Below, piece by piece: positions 25,012 through 31,440 of a stretch of DNA of 39,320 bases. The notes beneath the pieces are model-generated. The model was not told where the DNA came from. It did not search any database and saw only the letters and a list, made by a program, of their open reading frames with translations. The stretch is taken from IMG/VR virus record IMGVR_UViG_3300020169_000039, positions 1 through 39,320 of that record. One strand, 5' to 3'. Numbering within the stretch: position 1 is the stretch's first letter; each line of letters starts with the position of its first letter. Made by a program: the position numbers and the translations under genes. This DNA is from a virus.

Positions 25012-25736
25012 GAACCAATATATCACCAATGACTAAGAAACAGGTGTTTGCAGTTCTACGTAGCAAACAGTTTTGGCTTGAGGTTGTAGACGCTGTAGAG
25101 AGCATGGCAATGTGCCACTTTAAGAGCCAAGCTGCAGCCGATCCGTCGATTAATACTCTTGGTGCGTGGGCACTTGCAATCGAGGAAGATAAGCGACAGC
25201 AAACCTCCGCACTTACGGTGAGGTTTGCATATGACTTTGAAGCGTGGATTCGAAAAGTGGCAATGGATAACTTTGGAATGGACATTTTGCCGAAAGACGA
25301 ATCAATCAAAGGCAATGACTTCAGGGTTAGGACTATCGATCAGGGAATTCTTCCCTTTGAGGTGAAAACAACTCAGAATATAAGCGGGTGGACAGGATCT
25401 ACCCACTCAGAAGGAAGAGGGAAGGCTGATAATTATGTCTTAGCTAGCTTTAGTCTTGATTTGGGTTACCCGATTGACTCTGATCCGTCGAGCCTTTCAA
25501 TGCGCGGTGTCATTACTCATCTACACTCATCAGTGCTTGGCGATGATATTGCTGTTAGTTGGAATGGAAAGGCAACTGATAGTAATAGTAGTACGACAGG
25601 CAAGATTCCAAGCGCTGCCCATGATTCATATTTGTCGGCTATTGCGTTCGGAACTGTAAAACAAAATAAAGTCTGGTGCAGGTGCGATCGCGAAAGCTTG
25701 GATGAGTACCGACAATTCATGATGGTGGCAGCATGA
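25008..25736 (+). CDS. PD-(D/E)xK nuclease-like protein, candidate restriction endonuclease
   Basis: A 242-residue protein starting at GTG (GTGA overlap) and overlapping the methyltransferase gene by 4 bases. 'GNDFRV' with D104 followed by 'LPFEVKTTQN' with E118-V-K120 gives D-x13-E-x-K, the PD-(D/E)xK nuclease pattern of type II restriction enzymes. A helix with 'AYDFEAWIRKVAMDNFGMD' precedes it and 'GKADNYVLASFSLDLG' follows, typical of the fold. Direct linkage to a site-specific DNA methyltransferase suggests a restriction-modification pair. It could alternatively be a phage nuclease that degrades unmodified host DNA. No sequence match is claimed. Confidence 0.6.
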   Translation: MRTNISPMTKKQVFAVLRSKQFWLEVVDAVESMAMCHFKSQAAADPSINTLGAWALAIEEDKRQQTSALTVRFAYDFEAWIRKVAMDNFGMDILPKDESIKGNDFRVRTIDQGILPFEVKTTQNISGWTGSTHSEGRGKADNYVLASFSLDLGYPIDSDPSSLSMRGVITHLHSSVLGDDIAVSWNGKATDSNSSTTGKIPSAAHDSYLSAIAFGTVKQNKVWCRCDRESLDEYRQFMMVAA

Positions 25737-26575
25737 GTTATATTAATAAAATTATCAACGAAGATAGTGTAACTGCGCTGCGGGAACTTCCAGAGAACTC
25801 AATTGATATGGTGGTGACATCACCGCCTTATGATAATCTGCGAGCATACCAGGGATTAATCGATGATATGAAGGAGGAGTACAATGGCTACTCTTTCCCA
25901 TTTGAACAAATTGCAACCGAACTATCTCGCGTCGTGAAGAAGGGTGGTGTAGTTGTATGGGTAGTCGGAGATGCCGTCATGAAGGGGGGCGAAACGGGTT
26001 CATCCTTTCGACAAGCACTCTATTTTATGGAGAAAGGGTTCAAGCTTCACGATACTATGATCTATGAAAAGAACGGAAGCTCCTTTCCAGCCAGACGAGA
26101 CGGCAACAGATACTCCCAACTATTTGAATACATGTTCGTGTTCAGCAAGGGGGGGAAACCCAAGACATCAAATCTTATTTGTGATAAACCTAACCGATGG
26201 GCAGGCTACACACACTTTGGAAAGGGAACAATTAGAAACAAGGCTGGAGAGCTAGTAGAAAGAAATATTAAGCCCATCCCTGAATTTTCTCCCCGAAATA
26301 ATATTTGGAAATATAACACTGGAAAGAATTATTCTACCAAAGACGCAATAGCCTTTGGGCATCCTGCCATTTTTCCCGAACAATTGGCAGAAGATCACAT
26401 TCTAACATGGAGCACTCCCGGTGATGTAGTTTTGGATCCTTTTAATGGATCTGGCACTACTACCAAAATGGCAGCGCTACACGATAGAAATTATGTGGGC
26501 ATTGACATCTCAGACAAGTACTGCGATATCGCCCGCGAACGTTTGGAAATTATAAAAAAAAAGAGAGCAAGTTAA
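25733..26575 (+). CDS. Site-specific DNA methyltransferase, beta class (N4-C or N6-A)
   Basis: A 280-residue methyltransferase. The catalytic motif 'TSPPYDNL' (S30-P-P-Y33) comes first and the AdoMet motif 'LDPFNGSGTT' (D235 to G241) comes last, the beta-class order. SPPY is more common in N4-cytosine and some N6-adenine enzymes. 'NYVGIDISDKYC' after motif I binds AdoMet. The middle 'KNGSSFPARRDGNRYSQLFEYMFVF' region is the variable recognition part, here with K-N-G-S-S-F-P. It overlaps the nuclease-like gene upstream by 4 bases and directly abuts the Dam gene downstream, so one operon carries all three. Confidence 0.9.
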   Translation: MSYINKIINEDSVTALRELPENSIDMVVTSPPYDNLRAYQGLIDDMKEEYNGYSFPFEQIATELSRVVKKGGVVVWVVGDAVMKGGETGSSFRQALYFMEKGFKLHDTMIYEKNGSSFPARRDGNRYSQLFEYMFVFSKGGKPKTSNLICDKPNRWAGYTHFGKGTIRNKAGELVERNIKPIPEFSPRNNIWKYNTGKNYSTKDAIAFGHPAIFPEQLAEDHILTWSTPGDVVLDPFNGSGTTTKMAALHDRNYVGIDISDKYCDIARERLEIIKKKRAS

Positions 26576-27049
26576 ATGAATAAAAACACACAAGTAGTAA
26601 TGTTCTCGTCTAAGACGGGAGATTGGGCAACGCCCAAGGAATTTTTTGATAAATTGGACTGGAGGTTCGGACCGTTTGATTTGGATCCATGCGCAAGCCC
26701 AGCCAATACAAAATGTGCCAACTTCTTCACAGAGGCGGAGAACGGCTTAACGAAGGACTGGGAAGGGTTTACAACTTTTGTCAATCCTCCGTATGGAAGA
26801 GGGATAGACGCCTGGATCAAGAAGGCGTATGAAGAGTCTAAAAAAGAAAACACAAAGGTGGTAATGCTGATCCCTGCGCGAACTGACACGAAGTATTGGC
26901 ACCAATATGTTATGAAGGCAGACGAAGTACATTTTGTAAAAGGGCGATTGAAGTTTGGCGACAGCGACAACAGCGCGCCATTCCCCTCCGCAGTGATTGT
27001 GTTTGATGGAAGCAACAGACAACAAATAATGGGAGCGATCAACCGATGA
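26576..27049 (+). CDS. Phage-type DNA N6-adenine methyltransferase (Dam family)
   Basis: A 157-residue protein of the short phage Dam family. 'DWATPKEFFDKLDWRFGPFD' opens with the W-x-T-P and F-G-x-F-D-L-D patterns, 'DPCASPANTKC' follows, and the catalytic 'NPPYG' is N70-P-P-Y73. The length is normal for the family (about 150-180). ATG follows directly on the previous TAA. It could protect phage DNA from restriction or from the candidate nuclease at 25008. The target sequence cannot be read from the gene. Confidence 0.85.
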   Translation: MNKNTQVVMFSSKTGDWATPKEFFDKLDWRFGPFDLDPCASPANTKCANFFTEAENGLTKDWEGFTTFVNPPYGRGIDAWIKKAYEESKKENTKVVMLIPARTDTKYWHQYVMKADEVHFVKGRLKFGDSDNSAPFPSAVIVFDGSNRQQIMGAINR

Positions 27050-27432
27050 ACAAGAACATACTCCAAGCTGCAATATTGAGGTTACAGAGTTCTGTGATGG
27101 AAACGTATGAAGCTATCAAGGACGCATATAGCGCACCTTCCGATGAAAAGACTGTCGATACTATCGCGCAGTTAGCTATGAGGTTGGCAAATCTTGAGGG
27201 TGCTTTAATAACGCTGCAGCAGTATGCTAGCAAGATTCATTCCGAGGCACAGGCAGACGCATTAGAGGTGGCGATCATCGCCGCTCGACAAGTGCAAGAA
27301 GAGATCGATGCCGGCACGACGCCCGCTAAGGAAAACAGAGTTGTTACTGAGGAGATGTCGCCTACCCTAAGACGCTCCCAGGCAACACGCAAGAAGAAGC
27401 CAAAGCCAAAGGCAAAAAAGAATGAATCGTAA
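27046..27432 (+). CDS. Helical protein with basic Lys-rich tail, unknown
   Basis: A 128-residue protein overlapping Dam by 4 bases. Residues 1-95 are helical, with coiled-coil-like heptads ('LAMRLANLEGALITLQQYASKI'), and the last 30 residues are Lys/Pro-rich ('KKKPKPKAKK'), which could bind nucleic acid. The family is not recognised. Its 3' end overlaps the next gene by 11 bases. Confidence 0.6.
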   Translation: MNKNILQAAILRLQSSVMETYEAIKDAYSAPSDEKTVDTIAQLAMRLANLEGALITLQQYASKIHSEAQADALEVAIIAARQVQEEIDAGTTPAKENRVVTEEMSPTLRRSQATRKKKPKPKAKKNES

Positions 27433-27679
27433 ACAGCGCCGAGCAGCACAAAAACATTCTTCTTCTCCAGCTGAGAAGAAAATGGCAGAGCAGGTGACTC
27501 AGTTCGGGAAAATGCCTGAGCAGTGTAGCGCCTGTGAAAAGGCGTTTGACAAAAAAGATCGTTCTATGGTAGAATCATGGAACGTGGTGGTGAGACAGGA
27601 GGTAGTAAGATTGTTCTGTCCAGAATGCATTAACAAAACTAAGGAGGTTATAGATGCCAGTCACACGAATATCGAATGA
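27422..27679 (+). CDS. Small zinc-ribbon-like protein, unknown
   Basis: An 85-residue protein beginning 'MNRKQRRAAQ', an opening seen in many phage small proteins. Two CxxC pairs ('CSACEKAF' and 'CPECINK') are separated by about 30 residues, which suits a zinc ribbon. It overlaps both neighbours, so it is in a coupled chain. It could bind nucleic acid or a protein partner. Function unknown. Confidence 0.62.
   Translation: MNRKQRRAAQKHSSSPAEKKMAEQVTQFGKMPEQCSACEKAFDKKDRSMVESWNVVVRQEVVRLFCPECINKTKEVIDASHTNIE
27546..27575 (+). promoter_or_regulatory. Possible internal promoter before thioredoxin and IMPDH
   Basis: TTGACA (27546-27551), 18-base spacer, TAGAAT (27570-27575), inside the zinc-ribbon gene, about 80 bases before the thioredoxin start. 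Confidence 0.42.
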
Positions 27680-28028
27680 ATCTTTGGACATGTTGCTCCA
27701 AGGAAAAGTAAAAGAAGAAGCAACTAGCGTTCTTAAGTTTTACTCTAACGGGTGTCATATGTGTCACGCTTTGAGTGATTACTATAAGCAGATTTCTCAA
27801 GAAGAGAAGTACAAAGACTTACATTTCTTTGCAGTAAACATTGATGATTATCCAGAGATTGAACGTAAGTTAAACTTTAAAGGAGTCCCCACTATTTTTG
27901 TTGTCCACTCCAATATAGGAAATCGTGCGCCGATTATTCGCGTTATCGAAGAACCCGAGAAACCTAACGACAAGACGTGGTACAAGGTAACTGATATTAA
28001 GAAGTTTATCGACAAGGAGGCGTTGTGA
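27654..28028 (+). CDS. Thioredoxin-like protein
   Basis: A 124-residue protein with thioredoxin landmarks: 'LKFYSNGCHMCHAL' with the redox pair C34-H-M-C37, and 'FKGVPTIFVV' with the cis-Pro. Length is near the usual 105-125, with an extra loop after the cis-Pro strand. The active site is C-H-M-C instead of C-G-P-C, which may shift its redox potential. ATG follows AAGGAGG within the previous gene. It may re-reduce the RNR at 13073, since class II RTPR depends on thioredoxin. Confidence 0.82.
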   Translation: MPVTRISNESLDMLLQGKVKEEATSVLKFYSNGCHMCHALSDYYKQISQEEKYKDLHFFAVNIDDYPEIERKLNFKGVPTIFVVHSNIGNRAPIIRVIEEPEKPNDKTWYKVTDIKKFIDKEAL

Positions 28029-29065
28029 AAAAATCTTTATCCTATGACGATGTTCTGCTAACGCCGCAGTATTCTGATATTCGAAGTCGCCGTGAAGTAT
28101 CAACTGAAGTTGACTTGGGGAATGGTTTAAAACTGGGGCTCCCAGTCTTGGCGTCTCCGATGGATACTATTTCTGAAGCACCAATGGCTATTGCGATTGG
28201 AGGGGCTGGTGGAGCCGCCATCATCCACCGATACAACTCGGTGCAAGAACAATGCAAAATGGTAGGCTGGGCTAGAGAAGCTGGCATTCGGAACTTTAAA
28301 ACTGAAATAAATGTTGGAGCAGCAGTGGGAGTTACTGAGGGCTATCTTTTGCGTGCTACGATGCTTTTAAACGCCGGCGCCACCTTTCTGTGTGTAGACG
28401 TAGCGCACGGACACCACATCTTAATGAAAGAAGCAATATCTAGTATTCGTCAAGAAATTGGCAGCGACATCCACATCATGGCAGGCAACGTAGCCACTTT
28501 GAGTGGAATTAATGATCTTGCCGAGTGGGGTGCCGATAGTGTGCGGTGTAACATTGGCGGGGGATCAATTTGCTCAACGCGCATTGAAACAGGACATGGC
28601 GTTCCAGGACTTCAGACAATATTTGATTGCGCCGAGACAACACGTGATGTAACAATTATAGCTGATGGTGGCTTGCGAAACTCTGGAGACATAGTGAAGA
28701 GTCTTGCCGCCGGCGCTGATGCTGTTATGTGCGGCTCCCTATTCTCAGGAACAGACGAGACACCTGGAAAGGTTATAGAAGAGCCTGATGGCACTCGCTG
28801 GAAAATGTATCGAGGGATGGCATCTAAAGAGGCGCAAGTAGATTGGCGAGGGAAGTATGCATCAGCCGAAGGAATCTCCGCGCGAGTACCTTATCGCGGC
28901 TCAGTAAGGAAGATCATAGAGAATCTAGACAGAGGAATCCGTTCGGGCTTATCTTATAGTGGTTGTCGTACGGTTGCCGAGCTTCAAGCCCGGGCAGACT
29001 TTACCCTACAGACTGCTGCTGGAATGGGAGAAAGCAGAACGCACATCCTAAATAGGAAGTGGTAA
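28025..29065 (+). CDS. guaB: IMP dehydrogenase lacking CBS domains
   Basis: A 346-residue (beta/alpha)8 enzyme that converts IMP to XMP with NAD, the committed step to GMP. '[13 protein letters not shown]' opens the protein, '[11 protein letters not shown]' holds catalytic C183, and '[13 protein letters not shown]' and '[11 protein letters not shown]' bind phosphate. The end, '[11 protein letters not shown]...[17 protein letters not shown]...[11 protein letters not shown]', is IMPDH-like and not GMP reductase-like. The usual ~120-residue CBS pair is missing, so nucleotide feedback should be lost. The start is GTG (overlap GTGA) with AAGGAGG. It could boost GTP and dGTP supply together with RNR. 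GMP reductase is the main alternative. Confidence 0.85.
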   Translation: MKKSLSYDDVLLTPQYSDIRSRREVSTEVDLGNGLKLGLPVLASPMDTISEAPMAIAIGGAGGAAIIHRYNSVQEQCKMVGWAREAGIRNFKTEINVGAAVGVTEGYLLRATMLLNAGATFLCVDVAHGHHILMKEAISSIRQEIGSDIHIMAGNVATLSGINDLAEWGADSVRCNIGGGSICSTRIETGHGVPGLQTIFDCAETTRDVTIIADGGLRNSGDIVKSLAAGADAVMCGSLFSGTDETPGKVIEEPDGTRWKMYRGMASKEAQVDWRGKYASAEGISARVPYRGSVRKIIENLDRGIRSGLSYSGCRTVAELQARADFTLQTAAGMGESRTHILNRKW

Positions 29066-29388
29066 TGACTGATACTACCCCAGGACAAAATACCAAAAGG
29101 ATTGTCTTCACAGAGAGCGATCACAGGCACGCGCAGTTGATTGTAAAACTTAAAATGGACGGAATGACTCAGGCAAAATTCTTTCGACAAATGATTACAG
29201 GATACCTGGAGGACGATCATCGCGTGCGAGACTATGTGCTAGATCATTCTTCGTTATCCAAAGTAAAAGTTGCAAAAAGCAGAAAACTAATGCAGCAAGG
29301 GAAAGAGACTGCCGCCAATCTAGGACTAAACGACGATCAAGTCGAGAATATATTTGACATGATTGCCGAGGAGTTCCCAGACTTATGA
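29065..29388 (+). CDS. Ribbon-helix-helix-like small protein, unknown
   Basis: A 107-residue protein. I prefer ATG 29065 (TAATG overlap, AGGAAG 8 bases upstream) over a GTG two codons earlier. The first 60 residues, 'KRIVFTESDHRHAQLIVKLK' then 'MTQAKFFRQMITGYLEDD', have the strand-helix-helix pattern of RHH DNA-binding proteins. The rest is helical and charged. It overlaps the sigma-like gene by 4 bases, so the pair may both act in transcription. Family not firmly recognised. Confidence 0.55.
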   Translation: MTDTTPGQNTKRIVFTESDHRHAQLIVKLKMDGMTQAKFFRQMITGYLEDDHRVRDYVLDHSSLSKVKVAKSRKLMQQGKETAANLGLNDDQVENIFDMIAEEFPDL

Positions 29389-29639
29389 AAAATGGTTTAC
29401 GTCAGTGTAGCATGCAGTGTATGAAGGCAAACAAGCCCTGCAAGCAAATAGAGTGTCGACACTATATCGAGTATGAAGAAGAGTATAATTGTACTTTAGT
29501 GTCTATATATGAAAACGGACCCATGACTCTGCGTCAAGTAGGCGATAGACTAGGGGTTTCATTTGCCAGAATTAAACAGATTGAAGCAAAAGCTTTGAAG
29601 AAGATAAAATCCAGTAGCCTAATTTCTTTTCTAAATTAG
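29385..29639 (+). CDS. Cys-rich protein with sigma70 region-4-like HTH
   Basis: An 84-residue protein. Residues about 47-76, 'GPMTLRQVGDRLGVSFARIK' and 'QIEAKALKKIK', are the helix-turn-helix of sigma70 region 4, including the Q-I-E-x-x-A-L pattern that reads -35 boxes. The N-terminal half has at least five Cys in 'CSMQCMKANKPCKQIECRHY' and 'YNCTL', which could bind zinc. There is no region 2, so it cannot melt DNA on its own. It may appropriate RNA polymerase, as phage co-activators do, or replace region 4 of a host sigma. An 8-bp hairpin overlaps its stop. Confidence 0.72.
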   Translation: MKNGLRQCSMQCMKANKPCKQIECRHYIEYEEEYNCTLVSIYENGPMTLRQVGDRLGVSFARIKQIEAKALKKIKSSSLISFLN

Positions 29640-29640
29640 G
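29618..29640. other. Inverted repeat at the end of the sigma-like gene
   Basis: CCTAATTT (29618-29625) and AAATTAGG (29633-29640), loop CTTTTCT. An 8-bp AT-rich hairpin overlapping the stop codon. No T-run follows on either strand, so it is at best a weak terminator; an mRNA-end stabiliser is possible. Confidence 0.4.
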
Positions 29641-29657
29641 ATATTGAAAAACATAAT

Positions 29658-29667
29658 ACTATTTATA
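29658..29667. promoter_or_regulatory. ACTATTTATA box upstream of the scaffold-like gene
   Basis: ACTATTTATA occurs 29 bases before the start at 29696 and again at 37452-37461 before the gene at 37480. It contains the reverse complement of TATAAATA, the T4 late-promoter box. No matching -35 is present. The match may be chance. Confidence 0.25.
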
Positions 29668-29695
29668 CTAGGAACTCACGTAAGGAGAAATGTAG

Positions 29696-30343
29696 ATGTC
29701 CCGTAAAACTTTATTAACCGAAACTGAGATTAGACAGTTTCTTAAGCTTGCCAACCTAGGTGGTGTGGGCGATACACGAATTCAAGAAATGGGCGGGTAT
29801 GATATGCCCGGCGATCGCGATGAAGAAGAACTTGAGGAAGAAGAAGCCGGCCCAGAAGAGCTGGAGAAATTCGCTGCCGACGACATGGAAGATGATACCA
29901 TGATGGGTGATGCCGAGGCTGCTGACGATGAGCTTGAAGCGGACGCCGAATTGGACATGGGCGATGACGCAATGGACATGGACGCCGGCGGTGCTGGTGG
30001 ACAGATGGTGTCTGTTGATGATTTCATGTCAGCTTTAGAGGGCGCCCTTGAAGACGCTCTCGGCGAGCCAGTTGAAGTCGACATGGACGAAGAGCCTGCT
30101 GGCGACGATGACGAGATGGAAATGGACATGGAAATGGGTGCTGTCGATGATGGCGGCGAAATGGAAATGGATATGGACGTCGAGGAAGAGCCCGGCATGC
30201 GAAACCCAAACATGTACGAGAACCAAGACGATCTTGTTCAAGAAGTTGCAAAGCGTGTCGCTGCACGACTTCAAGCAAAAAACGATAAAGCTGAGATGGT
30301 TGACGCTCTTGCCGAGCGAATCATGAAAAGACTCACCAAATAG
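29696..30343 (+). CDS. Acidic Met/Asp/Glu-rich protein, scaffold-like
   Basis: A 215-residue protein with AAGGAG upstream. Residues 1-30 form a polar helix with 'TETEIRQFLKLANLGG', residues about 40-165 are strongly acidic and Met-rich ('DDEMEMDMEM', 'GGEMEMDMDVEEE'), and the C-terminal 45 residues are an amphipathic helix ('DDLVQEVAKRVAARLQAKND'). An acidic, low-complexity helical protein with a helical end fits phage prohead core or scaffold proteins, but other roles (metal or histone-like mimic) are possible. It is followed at once by a promoter-terminator element. No strong promoter of its own is seen apart from the box at 29658. Confidence 0.6.
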   Translation: MSRKTLLTETEIRQFLKLANLGGVGDTRIQEMGGYDMPGDRDEEELEEEEAGPEELEKFAADDMEDDTMMGDAEAADDELEADAELDMGDDAMDMDAGGAGGQMVSVDDFMSALEGALEDALGEPVEVDMDEEPAGDDDEMEMDMEMGAVDDGGEMEMDMDVEEEPGMRNPNMYENQDDLVQEVAKRVAARLQAKNDKAEMVDALAERIMKRLTK

Positions 30344-30344
30344 G

Positions 30345-30373
30345 TTGACATTAGCTTTATAATGAGATATAAT
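30345..30373 (+). promoter_or_regulatory. Consensus sigma70 promoter, interlocked with a terminator
   Basis: TTGACA (30345-30350), 17-base spacer, TATAAT (30368-30373), directly after the stop of the acidic protein gene. The expected start point, about 30380, falls at the loop of the terminator hairpin that follows. Confidence 0.88.
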
Positions 30374-30399
30374 AACCACCTTACGGTGGTTATTTTTTT
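30371..30399 (+). terminator. Rho-independent terminator overlapping the promoter
   Basis: AATAACCACC (30371-30380), loop TTAC and GGTGGTTATT (30385-30394) form a perfect 10-bp stem, followed by a T-run (30393-30399). It should end transcription from the upstream gene. RNA started at the overlapping promoter would lack the left arm and should not be terminated. Confidence 0.88.
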
Positions 30400-30408
30400 A
30401 AGGTAGAT

Positions 30409-30792
30409 ATGCAATATATTTTATATGCTCTGTTGTTTATTTTTGGTTATGTCACGTGTCGTACATTTTACTTTCTTCGTTCGGCGAGACTGAGCCTGTC
30501 CCTTATTATGTCTGGACACCTTGTGTATCTATCAGCGGTAGAGGCTATAATAAATAAATGGAAGCAAAACATTAAAGTCCTTAATTTAGAAAAAAACGAT
30601 AGAATAAAGCAGGAAAATGAGCTTCAGCGACAGATAGAAGTTCTCCAATCCAACTCTGTTGACTACTTATTAAAGCTACATCCCAGTTTCTATCGAGATG
30701 CTCTAAAGTTCCATGATTGGCAAAGTGCCATGAAACACTTAGAGGAGAATAGAAATTTGATGAACGAATTTTGGCAGGAGGGAAAATCGTGA
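30409..30792 (+). CDS. Membrane protein with coiled-coil tail, unknown
   Basis: A 127-residue protein, AAGGTAG upstream. Residues 1-24 are a hydrophobic span with Tyr/Phe/Leu ('YILYALLFIFGYVTC'), a second weaker one may lie at 28-45, and residues 55-85 form a charged coiled coil ('NLEKNDRIKQENELQRQIEVL'-like). The C-terminus is helical. It overlaps ClpP-2 by 4 bases. Function unknown; a membrane-bound adaptor for the protease is only a guess. Confidence 0.65.
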   Translation: MQYILYALLFIFGYVTCRTFYFLRSARLSLSLIMSGHLVYLSAVEAIINKWKQNIKVLNLEKNDRIKQENELQRQIEVLQSNSVDYLLKLHPSFYRDALKFHDWQSAMKHLEENRNLMNEFWQEGKS

Positions 30793-31430
30793 TTAAAAGG
30801 ATAAAAGAACTTGTAGAAGGGAAGACTAGAGAAGAGCCAGTAGAGCTGACAGCAGAGTTGTTAGAGGAGTTAGCCGCGGCACTCCCACCTAAAGAGCCAG
30901 ATATGAGAACTATCGGCATATTTACCGAGGTAGCAGAAGAGAAGTGCGCCGAATTAGTGCATGCGATGCTTTATCTAGACGAATTGAACGGCTTAGATCA
31001 CACAGGTAAAAACCAACACCCCATCCAGTTCTATATCTCTACCTATGGAGGCTCAGCAGACGATATGTTTGGGCTCTATGACGTTATGAGGCAAATCAAA
31101 AAGAGAACAGAGATTCACACCATTGGTGTGGGCAAGGTAATGTCGGCGGGTGTTTTGCTACTAGCGGCAGGAACCAACGGTACACGTAAGATCGGCAAAA
31201 ACTGCCGCGTCATGATCCATTCAGTTATTGGTGGAAATCACGGTTCTCTCCACAATATGGTAAATGAGATGGAAGCCATTGAACAATTGCAAGAGATGTA
31301 TTGCGATGCTTTAATCTCTGAGACAAAGATGACGAGAAAGCAACTGAAGAGCATGCTTGAGCGCAAAGTAAATGTATATTTATCAGCCGAGGAAGCAGTC
31401 GAATTGGGAATTGCTGACATAATTATTTAA
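30789..31430 (+). CDS. ClpP-like protease 2 (catalytic Asp replaced by Asn)
   Basis: A 213-residue ClpP homolog. The start is the GTG at 30789 (GTGA overlap; CAGGAGGG 6 bases upstream); a TTG at 30771 would be in the previous gene. 'YISTYGG' is the oxyanion loop, 'KVMSAGV' holds S119 and 'VMIHSV' holds H144, again 25 apart. In 'RKVNVYLSAEEAVELGIAD', the position of the catalytic Asp (D-R-F-L-S in E. coli) is N195. Listeria ClpP1 also has Asn here and works in a mixed ring with ClpP2. The 50-residue N-terminal extension is acidic and helical. Together with ClpP-1 at 23250 this suggests a mixed phage ClpP ring. Confidence 0.85.
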   Translation: MIKRIKELVEGKTREEPVELTAELLEELAAALPPKEPDMRTIGIFTEVAEEKCAELVHAMLYLDELNGLDHTGKNQHPIQFYISTYGGSADDMFGLYDVMRQIKKRTEIHTIGVGKVMSAGVLLLAAGTNGTRKIGKNCRVMIHSVIGGNHGSLHNMVNEMEAIEQLQEMYCDALISETKMTRKQLKSMLERKVNVYLSAEEAVELGIADIII

Positions 31431-31440
31431 AGGAAAGAGA

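Noticed and set aside
26572-27066. 164-codon antisense frame
   Set aside because: It is opposite the Dam methylase, whose NPPY motif fixes the true strand.
29782-30213. Ser-rich antisense frame of 143 codons
   Set aside because: Complement of the Asp/Glu/Met-rich gene; composition is a by-product and no start signal is seen.
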